NCBI GenBank assembly: GCA_943914515.1
Contig: CALUCI010000027.1
Span: 1-41,322 of the forward strand
Direction of reading: 5' to 3'
DNA length: 41,322 bases
From: an uncultured Pseudomonas sp.
Lineage (GTDB): Bacteria > Pseudomonadota > Gammaproteobacteria > Pseudomonadales > Pseudomonadaceae
The notes under the pieces are model-generated. The model was not told the origin of the DNA and searched no databases. It worked only from the letters and a program-made list of their open reading frames with translations. Within the stretch, counting starts at the first letter, position 1. The number at the start of each line of letters is the position of its first letter. Below, in pieces: positions 17,689-25,512 of the stretch. The position numbers and the translations under genes are program-made.

Positions 17689-18720
17689 GTGGAATCTCAT
17701 ATTGGCTTCCCGCCCCTGACCATGGCGGTATTCGTCGGCATCGCCCTCGGCGCGCTGTTGCTCGACATGGTCACCCACCGCAACGACAAACCGATCACCC
17801 TGGCCGGCGCCTCGATCTGGTCGGTTTTCTGGGTTGCGATTTCGCTGGCGTTCGCCGGCTTCCTGTATGTGCAGCATGGCCCGGAAGCGGCCAGCCTGTT
17901 CGTCACTGGCTACGCGCTGGAAAAAGTCCTGTCGGTGGACAACCTGTTCGTGTTCATGGCGATCTTTGCCTGGTTCAAGGTGCCTGATGGCCTGCGCCAC
18001 CGCATCCTGTACTGGGGCATCATCGGCGCCATCGTCTTCCGCGGTGTGTTTGTCGCCATCGGTACCGGCCTGCTGGCGTTCGGTCCGTGGGTCGAAATCA
18101 TCTTCGCGCTGATCGTCGCCTGGACTGCGGTCATGATGCTCAGAAGCGGCGGCGATGACGAAGGCGAGGAAGACTATTCCCAGCACATGGCCTACCGTTT
18201 TGCGAAAAAACTCTTCCCGGTTTGGCCGAAGCTGTACGGTCATAATTTCTTCGTGAGCCGCAAGGCCCTTGAAATTGAAGTGCAGAAACCCGAAAACAAG
18301 GGAATGAGTCTGGCGGCCAAGGGCGGCATCTTTGCTACCCCGCTGTTTCTCTGCCTGGTGGTGGTCGAGGTTTCGGACGTTCTGTTCGCATTCGACTCCG
18401 TACCAGCGGTCATCGCAGTCAGCCGCGAACCGCTGATCGTGTACTCCGCCATGCTGTTCGCGATCCTCGGCTTGCGGACCCTGTACTTCGTACTGGAAGC
18501 ACTGAAGCGTTATCTGGTACATCTGGAAAAAGCGGTCATCGTGTTGCTGTTCTTCATTGCAGCCAAGCTGGGTCTGAATGCCACTGATCACCTGTTCCAC
18601 CACGGTATCAGCATCGACCCTAACACCAGCCTGTTCGTCGTGATGGCGGTACTGGCTCTAGGAATCCTGGCCAGCGTGATCTTCCCCGAAAAGGAAGACA
18701 CGTCGACCGAAAAACATTAA
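17689..18720 (+). CDS. terC: TerC, integral membrane Ter protein
   Basis: A 343-aa inner-membrane protein of the TerC/Alx family with about eight or nine hydrophobic spans. The two family signatures are present: YALEKVLSVDNLFVFMAIF and EVSDVLFAFDSVPAVIAVS, whose aspartates lie within membrane spans, followed by YSAMLFAILGLRTLYFVLEAL. The start is GTG 17689 with AAGGAACC 8-14 bases upstream, 11 bp after terB. TerC is the membrane anchor of the Ter complex, and relatives (Alx, MeeY, YkoY) export Mn2+, so metal-ion transport is one possible role. The 28-bp gap to the next terD gene contains AAGGAG. Confidence 0.95.
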   Translation: MESHIGFPPLTMAVFVGIALGALLLDMVTHRNDKPITLAGASIWSVFWVAISLAFAGFLYVQHGPEAASLFVTGYALEKVLSVDNLFVFMAIFAWFKVPDGLRHRILYWGIIGAIVFRGVFVAIGTGLLAFGPWVEIIFALIVAWTAVMMLRSGGDDEGEEDYSQHMAYRFAKKLFPVWPKLYGHNFFVSRKALEIEVQKPENKGMSLAAKGGIFATPLFLCLVVVEVSDVLFAFDSVPAVIAVSREPLIVYSAMLFAILGLRTLYFVLEALKRYLVHLEKAVIVLLFFIAAKLGLNATDHLFHHGISIDPNTSLFVVMAVLALGILASVIFPEKEDTSTEKH

Positions 18721-18748
18721 TCAGTAGCAACCACAAGGAGTTGTACTC

Positions 18749-19324
18749 ATGGCACTGACTCTTCAAAAAGGCGGCAACCTGTCCCTGTCGAAAACCGACC
18801 CGAGCCTGACCAAGATCCTGGTCGGCCTTGGCTGGGACCCGCGCGCTACCGATGGAACCGAGTTCGACCTGGACGCCAGCGCGTTCCTGCTGAGTGCCAG
18901 CGGCAAGGTCCGCGGCGAAACCGACTTCATTTTCTACAACCAGCTCAAGAGCCCCGATGGCTCGGTCGAGCACACTGGTGACAACCGTACCGGTGCGGGC
19001 GACGGCGACGACGAAGTGATCAAGGTAGACCTGAGCCGCGTTCCGGCTGATGTCGATCGCATTGCCTTCACGGTCACCATCCACGATGCCGAAGCGCGCA
19101 AGCAGAACTTCGGTCAGGTAGCCAACTCGTTCATCCGCGTCGTCAACGAAGTGACCGGTGCCGAAGTGGTTCGCTATGACCTTGCGGAAGACGCTTCGAC
19201 CGAAACCGCGATGATTTTCGCCGAACTGTACCGTAACAATGGCGAGTGGAAATTCCGCGCTGTCGGTCAGGGTTATGCCGGTGGCCTGCGTGCGCTCGCC
19301 AACGGTTACGGCTTGAACTTCTGA
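18749..19324 (+). CDS. terD: TerD, Ca2+-binding Ter protein
   Basis: A 191-aa classical TerD protein with every family motif: MALTLQKGGNLSLSK start, VGLGWDPR, EFDLDASAFLL, the DNRTGAGDGDDE loop that with DLDAS makes the two Ca2+ sites, FTVTIHDAEARKQNFGQV, and the C-terminal IFAELYRNNGEWKFRAVGQGY. The AAGGAG ribosome site is 8 bases before ATG. It is roughly two-thirds identical by eye to the next gene, so the pair arose by tandem duplication. TerD proteins are abundant, cytoplasmic and induced by stress in other bacteria. Confidence 0.95.
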   Translation: MALTLQKGGNLSLSKTDPSLTKILVGLGWDPRATDGTEFDLDASAFLLSASGKVRGETDFIFYNQLKSPDGSVEHTGDNRTGAGDGDDEVIKVDLSRVPADVDRIAFTVTIHDAEARKQNFGQVANSFIRVVNEVTGAEVVRYDLAEDASTETAMIFAELYRNNGEWKFRAVGQGYAGGLRALANGYGLNF

Positions 19325-19358
19325 TAGTCCCTATCAACACTGAACAAGGAATCACATC

Positions 19359-19937
19359 ATGGCTGTAAGTTTGTCCAAAGGCGGTAACGTCTCGCTGTCG
19401 AAAGAAGCTCCAGGCCTGAGCGAAGTCATCGTTGGTCTGGGCTGGGATCCTCGTGTCACCGACGGCACCGAGTTCGACCTCGACGCCTCGATCTTCATCA
19501 CCGGTGAAAACGGCAAGGTCCTGAACGACAGCAGCTTCATTTTCTACAACAACAAGAAGTCCGCCGATGGTTCCGTCGAGCACCTGGGCGACAACCGCTC
19601 CGGTCAGGGCGAAGGCGATGACGAGCAGGTCGTGGTCAAGCTGACCAGCCTGGCTGCCGATGTCCGCAAGCTGGTTTTCGCGGTCACCATCCACGATGCC
19701 GAAGCGCGCAAGCAGTCCTTCGGCCAGGTGTCCAACGCCTACATCCGTGTGGTGAACAAGGCTGACGGCAAGGAAATCGCGCGTTACGACCTCTCCGAGG
19801 ACGCTTCGACCGAAACCGCGATGATCTTCGGCGAGCTGTACCGTCACAACGAAGAGTTCAAGTTCAAGGCCATTGGCCAAGGTTTCGCCGGTGGCCTGAA
19901 GCCGCTGGCCGAAGCCCACGGCGTGAGCATTGGCTAA
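19359..19937 (+). CDS. terE: TerE/TerD, Ca2+-binding Ter protein
   Basis: A 192-aa TerD-family protein, last gene of the + strand Ter run. Motifs match TerD: MAVSLSKGGNVSLSK, VGLGWDPR, EFDLDASIFI, DNRSGQGEGDDE, VTIHDAEARKQSFGQV and IFGELYRHNEEFKFKAIGQGF. Its position after terD and its sequence class fit TerE of terZABCDE operons; telling terD from terE is by order rather than by function. AAGGA lies 10 bases before ATG. A strong intrinsic terminator begins 14 bases after the stop codon. Confidence 0.92.
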   Translation: MAVSLSKGGNVSLSKEAPGLSEVIVGLGWDPRVTDGTEFDLDASIFITGENGKVLNDSSFIFYNNKKSADGSVEHLGDNRSGQGEGDDEQVVVKLTSLAADVRKLVFAVTIHDAEARKQSFGQVSNAYIRVVNKADGKEIARYDLSEDASTETAMIFGELYRHNEEFKFKAIGQGFAGGLKPLAEAHGVSIG

Positions 19938-19951
19938 CCCTCGCGGTTAAC

Positions 19952-19979
19952 AAAAAGCCCCGGTTTTCCGGGGCTTTTT
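19952..19979. terminator. Bidirectional intrinsic terminator between terE and terF
   Basis: A 12-bp stem made of AAAAAGCCCCGG and CCGGGGCTTTTT around a TTTT loop. The A-run and T-run make it work in both directions, ending the Ter operon on the + strand and the convergent terF-like gene on the - strand, whose stop lies at 19996. Confidence 0.95.
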
Positions 19980-19995
19980 CATTTCTGCGAGCCGC

Positions 19996-21246
19996 TCAGC
20001 GAATGATGTTTTTCGCCGTGGCGTCCTTGATCCAGCCAGGGAACTCCTCCATCAGTTGGTCGTAGAGCCGCTCTTCGGAAACCTGCTGGAGGTCGTCCAG
20101 GGCGAAGAACCCACAGTTGTCGACCACGCGGCCTTTCATGTCGTCGAGTTTTTCGAGGATACCGTAGCCGTGGCCGCCGAGCCCGACGAACTGCCAGAAC
20201 AATGGAAGCTTCGCCGCATCGCTCATCAGCGTGGTGATCTTGCGGTTCTCGTGCACGCCGCCATCGCTGATGAACAGCACATACACCGGGGAGCGGTCGT
20301 TGGAGTCCAGGTAGTGTTTGATCACCGCCTCCATGACCTTGGGCTCGTCGTTGATCCGTCGGCCCACGTCCCAGTCACGCCAGCCGCCTTTGTCTTTGTC
20401 GATGAAGTCCTTGTGGTTGCTCAGGGTGATCGCCGACAGCTTTTGCGGTTTCGCGGCGAATGCCCAGCAATCGATCGAACCATCGTCATCGAAGTGCAGC
20501 GCCAGTGGCAGCAGGCGGTTGACCACTTCCTGCACCCGTCCTCGGGAGTATTGGCCGTTCATCGAGCCCGAGGCATCGAGCACCAGCGCCACACGGGCCT
20601 TCACATGGGTGAGCTTGGCCTTTTCCAGGCTGATCTGGGCTTTCTTCGCCAGGCTGAGCAGGTGCGGAGCTGCGGCCGCGACCTTTTTCTCCAGCGAGAC
20701 CGTGGCCTGGACCGGCGCTGGTGGGGCGGCCGGCTCGTCCGCCACTTCACCACCGAAGTGTTTCACCAGCGCCCCGAGGCCTTCGTTGAAGCCCTGCAGG
20801 TTCGACGCCAGACGCCACTCGCCATTCTTGCGATAGATGTCCGCCACCATGATGGCTTTTTCGGCGTTGAAGGTGCTGGCGCTGAACGGGCAGGTGGCAA
20901 CCACCTGGCCATTGCTGTCCTTGATGCTGAAGGCGCTGGGCTGGATATCGCGCATCGCGCCGTGGCCGTCGATGGCGGCGGTGAACACCAGCCGGTCGAT
21001 GCTGGCGGGGAGGCTGGCGAGGCTCAGCGCGAACTCTCCCGGGCCGACCTGACGCACGCTGTTGCAGGGCGTGGCGGGTTGGTTGAAGAAGGTCATGTAG
21101 CGGTCATCGGAGAGCTGGCCCTGGGCATCCAGGCCGAAGCAGGCAAGGTCGATGGTGTGGGGGGATTGGATCTGGATCGAAAACGACAGGTTGTGACTCT
21201 GGACGAGGTTCGACAACGGCATCCGTTGTCCTTGGCTGATCTGCAT
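19996..21246 (-). CDS. terF: TerF-type protein: TerD domain plus vWA domain
   Basis: A 416-aa protein. Residues 1-165 form a TerD-like domain ending IMVADIYRKNGEWRLASNLQGF, without a clean DLDAS or GDGDDE metal motif. A Pro/Ala and Lys-rich linker follows, then a von Willebrand A domain from about 212 with the MIDAS motif LVLDASGSMN (D224, S226, S228) and the later strand VYVLFISDGGVH. This is the plan and size of TerF. The frame continues upstream to GTG 21342, but I place the start at ATG 21246, because the extra N-terminus has no family match and runs through a palindrome. Unlike ter operons where terF follows terE in line, here it is convergent and so independently transcribed. Confidence 0.92.
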   Translation of the reverse strand: MQISQGQRMPLSNLVQSHNLSFSIQIQSPHTIDLACFGLDAQGQLSDDRYMTFFNQPATPCNSVRQVGPGEFALSLASLPASIDRLVFTAAIDGHGAMRDIQPSAFSIKDSNGQVVATCPFSASTFNAEKAIMVADIYRKNGEWRLASNLQGFNEGLGALVKHFGGEVADEPAAPPAPVQATVSLEKKVAAAAPHLLSLAKKAQISLEKAKLTHVKARVALVLDASGSMNGQYSRGRVQEVVNRLLPLALHFDDDGSIDCWAFAAKPQKLSAITLSNHKDFIDKDKGGWRDWDVGRRINDEPKVMEAVIKHYLDSNDRSPVYVLFISDGGVHENRKITTLMSDAAKLPLFWQFVGLGGHGYGILEKLDDMKGRVVDNCGFFALDDLQQVSEERLYDQLMEEFPGWIKDATAKNIIR

Positions 21247-21300
21247 GAGGAACTTCCTTGGGTGATCCGAACGTGCACCAGGTGCCGGACGCAATAGTAG

Positions 21301-21326
21301 CCTGTCCGCACCGCATTGCGGACAGG
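21301..21326. terminator. Perfect hairpin between EamA gene and terF
   Basis: CCTGTCCGCA, loop CCGCAT, TGCGGACAGG: a perfect 10-bp stem 24 bases past the EamA stop codon on the - strand and 55 bases upstream of the terF start. It lacks a T-run. It may end EamA mRNA or lie in the 5' leader of terF. Confidence 0.55.
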
Positions 21327-21349
21327 CGTGCGGCGCGGTCACCCGGTTG

Positions 21350-22249
21350 TCACGCCGACTTGCCGGCCTCCACGGCTTTCTCCGGGGGTTTCAGCGAGCC
21401 GATGTACACCGCCACCACGGTCAGCAGCGCACCGCCAATCTGCATTGCCGAACTGGCCTTGTGCAGGAACACCACATCGACGAAGTAGGTGATCACCGGC
21501 TCCAGCAGCAGGATCAGCCCCGCCAGCCCAAGGCTGATGAAACCGATCGAGCGGTTGACCATCAGCCAGCCGACGAACTGCACCATCACCCCGTAAATCA
21601 CCAGCATGAGCAGGGTCTGGCCGTCGACGATGGCCAGGCTCTCGCCGCTCAGCAACGCATAGGCGAGCATGACCAGTCCGGACCACAGGCTGAGGTTGAG
21701 CATCTGCGCGATCTTGTCGCCACCACCTTCGGGCAGCGTGCTGGCGGCCTTGAGGTAATACACGCAAATCGCATACGCCAGGCCCGAGGCGATACCGAAG
21801 ATCACGCCCTTGGTGCCGAGGCTGCTGGTCATTTCCGGTGCCAGCAGCAGGTAAAGACCAAAGAACGCCAGAAAGATCGCGATCACGAAGTTGCTAGATG
21901 GCCGCTCCTTGAGCAGATACAGGCCGAGCAGGGTCATGAAGAACACCTGGCAATTGGTCAGGATCGAGCCGATACCGGGGCCGACGATGTAGATGCTGTG
22001 GTGCCAGAGGATCAGGTCGATGGCCAGAAACACGCCGGCCAGCGCGGTGAGCACGGTGGCCTTGCGGCTGGGCAGACGCACGGCGACCTTGCGCCATTTC
22101 AGGCTGAGGTAGAACAGCAGCGAGGCGAACAGCATGCGGTAGAAGCCAGCGCCGCCTGCGCCGATGTTGGCGAATGCCACGGCCAGCGCCGAAAGGCTGA
22201 GCATCAGGCCGCCGAGGGTCAATTCAAGTAATGCGCGTTTGTTTTGCAT
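21350..22249 (-). CDS. EamA/DMT-family transporter
   Basis: A 299-aa inner-membrane protein of the drug/metabolite transporter superfamily, with ten hydrophobic segments arranged as two five-helix EamA repeats. Landmarks are the N-terminal ALAVAFANIGAGGAGFYRMLFASL, the first-repeat end GSILTNCQVFFMTLLGLYLLKERPS and the second-repeat end SIGFISLGLAGLILLLEPVITYFVDVVFLHK. The frame extends to 22450 but would overlap the glutathione transferase gene; MQNKRALLEL at 22249 is the natural start. Likely exports a small metabolite or amino acid; substrate unknown. It lies 35 bp after the GST gene and may be cotranscribed with it. Confidence 0.9.
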   Translation of the reverse strand: MQNKRALLELTLGGLMLSLSALAVAFANIGAGGAGFYRMLFASLLFYLSLKWRKVAVRLPSRKATVLTALAGVFLAIDLILWHHSIYIVGPGIGSILTNCQVFFMTLLGLYLLKERPSSNFVIAIFLAFFGLYLLLAPEMTSSLGTKGVIFGIASGLAYAICVYYLKAASTLPEGGGDKIAQMLNLSLWSGLVMLAYALLSGESLAIVDGQTLLMLVIYGVMVQFVGWLMVNRSIGFISLGLAGLILLLEPVITYFVDVVFLHKASSAMQIGGALLTVVAVYIGSLKPPEKAVEAGKSA

Positions 22250-22284
22250 GGCAGTGACTCGACGTCGGGCGTCTTCGGTGGTGA

Positions 22285-22911
22285 TCAGGGCTGGGTAGAA
22301 GCCAGTTGCATCCAGGTGCGTACCGGCGGGTAGGCGAGGACAGCATCGGCATACGTCTGCAACGGCGCCGGCAGGGCGATGCCATAGCGGCGAAAGCGAA
22401 ACACCACGGGCGCATACATGGCATCGACGATGCCGAAGTGCTCGCCGCACAGATAACGCCCATGGCCACTGCGCTGGCGCAGGTCGGCCCAGATCTGCAA
22501 CACCCGGCTGATGTCTTCGAGGGTCTGCGCGAGCAGGGGTTCGGCGCTGTCGCCGGTGTTCAGGCCGAATGACATCTGGGTCCGCAGCGAGACAAAGCCC
22601 GCGTGCATCTCGGCGGCCGCAGCGCGGGCGAGGGCGCGCAGGTTGCGCTCGGCGGGCCAGAGGCCAGCGCGGGGATGGCTCTCGCCGAGGTATTCGGCAA
22701 TGGCCAGGCTGTCGTTGATGAGCAGATCATCGACGATCAGCGCCGGCACTTTGCCCGACGGTGACAGGGCGAGGATATTGGCGTGGGTGTCATCCCGTTC
22801 GAGCAGCACTTGCTCTACATCGAACTCGATTTCGGCAGTCGCCAGTACCAGCCAGGCGCGAAAGGACCAGGAAGACTTGTTGTAATCACCGATTGCCAGC
22901 TTGATTGCCAT
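22285..22911 (-). CDS. Glutathione S-transferase family protein
   Basis: A 208-aa soluble GST. The thioredoxin-like N-terminal domain starts MAIKLAIGDYNKSSWSFRAW, in which the serine of NKSSWS is the likely glutathione-activating residue. The cis-proline and binding motif SGKVPALIVDDLLINDSLAIAEYL follows, and the helical C-terminal domain includes FGIVDAMYAPVVFRFRRYG. Length is typical. It probably conjugates or reduces a small electrophile, but GST sequence rarely fixes the substrate. It is divergent from the AraC-type regulator across an 85-bp gap, so that regulator may control it. Confidence 0.92.
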   Translation of the reverse strand: MAIKLAIGDYNKSSWSFRAWLVLATAEIEFDVEQVLLERDDTHANILALSPSGKVPALIVDDLLINDSLAIAEYLGESHPRAGLWPAERNLRALARAAAAEMHAGFVSLRTQMSFGLNTGDSAEPLLAQTLEDISRVLQIWADLRQRSGHGRYLCGEHFGIVDAMYAPVVFRFRRYGIALPAPLQTYADAVLAYPPVRTWMQLASTQP

Positions 22912-22996
22912 GGGTGTGAGCGGCCTGTTAGGTTTGAATGGAAATCAAAATTAACAAGTTGTTTCGCACGGCGATTGTACGAAACTGGACAGCGAC

Positions 22997-23854
22997 ATGA
23001 ACGACAGGCCGCACAACCGCAGCGCCGAACCCAGCGGGGATTTCTCCCGTTTCCTGCGCATTCCCGAAGGTCGCTGCGAACTGCTCAGCGCCCGTTACAG
23101 CAACCAGCACTTTGGCCGTCACTCCCACGATCGTTACGCAGTGGGGGTCATCACCCAGGGCGTGGAAAAACTCTATTACCGCGGCGCCAACCATCTTGGC
23201 GGCGCCGGCACGGTGGTGACCCTGACCCCCGGCGAGATCCACGACGGCGTGCCCGTGGACGATGCTGGCTGGGTCTATCGCATGCTCTACGTCGACCCGC
23301 AGTGGCTGAGCGAGGTGGTGCTGCAGGGACGCTTCGCTGGCGGCCATGTGCACTTGTTTCAGCAACCGATGGCCGATGATCCCGAGCTGGCCGCTTCGTT
23401 GCTCGCCGCCCATCGCACCCTTGCCGCGTCGGAGCTGCCGCTGGAGCGTGAAACGGTGCTGGTCGAGGCGCTCTCCGGGCTGTTCCAGCGTCACGGCGTG
23501 GAGCCGGTCGGGACGGGACGTTCCGAGCGCGCAGCGGTGCGACGGATCAGGAGCCGGCTGGACAGTGAATCGGAGCACAACCTGTCGTTGCACACCCTGG
23601 GCCTGGAAGTGGGCATGGACCCGCTCTACCTGATTCGCGTGTTCAAGCGTGAAGTGGGCGTGGCGCCGCACAGCTATCAGATCCAGACACGGGTCGCGCG
23701 GGTGCAGGCGCTGCTGCGCGCCGGCATGGACCTGGCGCAGGCCTCGCTGGCCTGCGGCTTTTTCGACCAGAGCCATATGGCCCGCGCCTTCAAGAAGGTG
23801 GTCGGGGTGACGCCGAAGGCGTTTCGCGACGGACTGTGCCGGGCCAACGGATGA
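22997..23854 (+). CDS. AraC-family transcriptional regulator
   Basis: A 285-aa regulator. The N-terminal cupin-like sensor domain shows HSHDRYAVGVITQGVEKLYY and TLTPGEIHDG. The C-terminal AraC/XylS DNA-binding domain has two helix-turn-helix units: LSLHTLGLEVGMDPLYLIRVFKRE and LAQASLACGFFDQSHMARAFKK, then the family end GVTPKAFR. The ligand is unknown. The divergent GST and EamA genes and the downstream TraX-like gene are candidate targets. The product overlaps the next gene by 4 bp (ATGA), so both are translated together. Confidence 0.92.
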   Translation: MNDRPHNRSAEPSGDFSRFLRIPEGRCELLSARYSNQHFGRHSHDRYAVGVITQGVEKLYYRGANHLGGAGTVVTLTPGEIHDGVPVDDAGWVYRMLYVDPQWLSEVVLQGRFAGGHVHLFQQPMADDPELAASLLAAHRTLAASELPLERETVLVEALSGLFQRHGVEPVGTGRSERAAVRRIRSRLDSESEHNLSLHTLGLEVGMDPLYLIRVFKREVGVAPHSYQIQTRVARVQALLRAGMDLAQASLACGFFDQSHMARAFKKVVGVTPKAFRDGLCRANG

Positions 23855-24582
23855 GCGGCGCGGGTCGCTCGGCGTCCCTCGACCTGCTCAAGTGGCTGGC
23901 CATCGTCACCATGGTCGCCGATCACCTGCGCTTTCTCTGGCCTGAGCAGCATTGGCTGTTCGTGGTCGGCCGCCTGGCTTTTCCGTTTTTCTGCCTGGCG
24001 ATCGCGGCCAATGTCGGACGTTCGGCGTGCACTGGCGCAGTGTTTGCCCCATCCAATGTCCGCTACCTGGGCTGGATGCTGGTGTTCTCGGTGGTGTCGG
24101 AGTGGCCGTACCGCTGGCTGGACAATGGTTCGGTAACGTTCAATGTGATGCCGACCCTGACCCTTGGCCTGCTGGTCGCGTGGGGCGTGCACTACCAGAC
24201 ACGCGCCGCCGGGCTGATCGCCTTGCTGGCAGTCGGCGTGGCGGTGCTCGGGCATGCCGCGCTGATGTACGGTCTGCCGGGCGTATTGCTGCCCGCAGCG
24301 CTGCTCGTCGCATTGCGCAGCGGGCGAGGCGGGTGGCTGCTGGCGGGCCTGCTGGCGCTGGCGGGTAATCTCACCAATGACTGGATCCTGCACAACGCCC
24401 TGCAGCCCATTGCCCTGGCGGTACTGCTGACGGCGTTTCTTTCGGTGCCGTTCGGTGTGCAATTGCTGCGCTGTGACCTGCGGGTAAAGGTCCGGCCCGT
24501 GGGGCGTTGGGGCTATGGGTTCTATCCGCTGCACCTGGTGGCGATCAAGCTGATCGGCATGGCCGGTCACGCCCAGGGGTGA
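23851..24582 (+). CDS. TraX-like integral membrane protein
   Basis: A 243-aa polytopic membrane protein of the TraX family. The start SLDLLKWLAIVTMVADHLRFL and the RLAFPFFCLAIAANV segment are characteristic, and the end GRWGYGFYPLHLVAIKLIG matches the family's conserved YxFYPxHL motif. TraX of plasmid F acetylates pilin, and the fold is related to membrane acyltransferases, so an acyltransferase role is possible, but chromosomal TraX homologues have no assigned function. I chose ATG 23851 in the ATGA overlap with the regulator gene; GTG 23836 is a possible earlier start. No conjugation genes are nearby. Confidence 0.88.
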   Translation: MSGAGRSASLDLLKWLAIVTMVADHLRFLWPEQHWLFVVGRLAFPFFCLAIAANVGRSACTGAVFAPSNVRYLGWMLVFSVVSEWPYRWLDNGSVTFNVMPTLTLGLLVAWGVHYQTRAAGLIALLAVGVAVLGHAALMYGLPGVLLPAALLVALRSGRGGWLLAGLLALAGNLTNDWILHNALQPIALAVLLTAFLSVPFGVQLLRCDLRVKVRPVGRWGYGFYPLHLVAIKLIGMAGHAQG

Positions 24583-24588
24583 CCGGCC
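24561..24588. terminator. Convergent hairpin overlapping traX-like stop codon
   Basis: GGCCGGTCAC, 8-base loop, GTGACCGGCC: a perfect 10-bp stem that includes the stop codon (24580-24582) of the + strand gene and lies just past the end of the - strand gene at 24608. There is no T-run, so efficiency as a terminator is uncertain. Confidence 0.5.
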
Positions 24589-24607
24589 AGGCCTCGCGGG
24601 CGATGCC

Positions 24608-25180
24608 TCAGCGATTCAGCGGATCCAGGCGGTTCTCCTTGTCCTGACGCCACTGTGCCGGGTCAGTCGCTTGCAGCTCGCTTACCGGGGCGACGAGGCT
24701 TTGTGCGGCAAGACTCGACGCCATCACGGGTTGCAGGCTGGCCATGGATTTCAGCTCGGTTTCATCCTTGGTGCGTTCGGCGATCAGCTTGTCGATCTTG
24801 TCCTTTTCTTCCGGGGGCAGCGCTTCGTATTCGTCCTTGGTCAGGCCCAGTTCACTGAGCATGCGCTCGCGGATCTTTTCTTCCGGCGACAGCGCCATGT
24901 AGTCGCGGAACTCCTGCAGCGCGCTGCTGCGGGTCTCATCGGTGCCGCCCGGGTTCTGCAGGGCGACCTTGAGCTTGGCGAAGGCTTCGTCCTGGGCGTC
25001 CTGCCAGGCCTGGTTCGAGGTGTTGCCGCTGGACGTCGTGCCGCTGACGGCGGACACCGCCGCCACTGCGCCGGTGCTGTCCGGCTGGTAAGCTTGCGCG
25101 TCGCTGGCAGCAGCGCCGACGAGTTTTTGCAACTGGCTGATCGCGAGGGTTTGCCAGCCATGGCCACTGATGATGCTCAC
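24608..25180 (-). CDS. Conserved-type hypothetical protein, acidic and helical
   Basis: A 190-aa protein I cannot assign. The N-terminal third is Ser/Ala/Thr-rich and probably disordered (SISGHGWQ-like start MSIISGHGWQTLAISQLQKL). The remainder is charged and helical, with KLKVALQNPGG, LSPEEKIRERMLSELGLTKDEYEALPPEEKDK and QWRQDKENRLDPLNR spread across it. No signal peptide or membrane span is seen. Strong ribosome-site AGGAGAA lies before its ATG. Its composition resembles small surface- or flagellum-associated proteins, but that is only an impression. It is transcribed away from the FliA promoter at 25341, so that promoter does not drive it. Confidence 0.8.
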   Translation of the reverse strand: MSIISGHGWQTLAISQLQKLVGAAASDAQAYQPDSTGAVAAVSAVSGTTSSGNTSNQAWQDAQDEAFAKLKVALQNPGGTDETRSSALQEFRDYMALSPEEKIRERMLSELGLTKDEYEALPPEEKDKIDKLIAERTKDETELKSMASLQPVMASSLAAQSLVAPVSELQATDPAQWRQDKENRLDPLNR

Positions 25181-25512
25181 GGGATCATTCTCCTGGGGTA
25201 GGGCACAGAGTCAGGGTGACAGGGCAATAGCTGTGCCAGCTTGGCGAAACCGCGTAAAACCGGGGGTGGCGGGCGTTTTACCGCTGTAGAGTTGCCTCGT
25301 TGGGGAAGCATCTTGCCGCTGGCGGCAAGCCGGACGGCATTAAAGTTTGCCCCCCGCGTGCCGATCACAAGGTCACTAGAACCAGGCCACGACCCGGTTC
25401 CCCATGCGTTTGGAGTGCTTTGCCGAACGGGCAGAGTGACGTCGCCTTGCGTCCACTTCAATTCATGATCCGCCCACAGTGGCGGGCATCAGTCTTTATG
25501 AGGAAGAGGCGT
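25181..25512. other. 332-bp non-coding gap with hairpins and sigma-28 promoter
   Basis: This gap between divergent genes holds no credible open frame. From left to right it has the ribosome site of the - strand gene, an imperfect hairpin around GCGTAAAAC / GTTTTACCGC (about 25251-25283), a compact hairpin CTTGCCG / CGGCAAG (25312-25329) and the sigma-28 promoter at 25341-25367, leaving a leader of about 140 bases before the oxygenase gene. Confidence 0.7.
25341..25367 (+). promoter_or_regulatory. Sigma-28 (FliA) promoter of oxygenase-methyltransferase unit
   Basis: TAAAGTTT at 25341-25348, an 11-base spacer and GCCGATCA at 25360-25367. The consensus is TAAAGTTT-N11-GCCGATAA, so 15 of 16 positions match with exact spacing. 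Predicted start of transcription is near 25374. The same match quality is seen at the flgM promoter in this window. Confidence 0.87.

Noticed and set aside
8460..19937. Ter locus as a simple tellurite-resistance cassette
   Set aside because: The enzyme module, protease fusion and chromosomal setting fit a broader stress or defence role; tellurite resistance is a side effect in several systems and cannot be asserted here.
21247..21342. N-terminal extension of TerF with a zinc-ribbon-like CPQCG
   Set aside because: Only one CxxC pair is present, the segment runs through a perfect palindrome, and TerD-like homology starts just after ATG 21246.
24561..24588. TraX-like gene as sign of an integrated conjugative plasmid
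   Set aside because: No other transfer, relaxase, integrase or partition gene is in the window; chromosomal TraX homologues are common.
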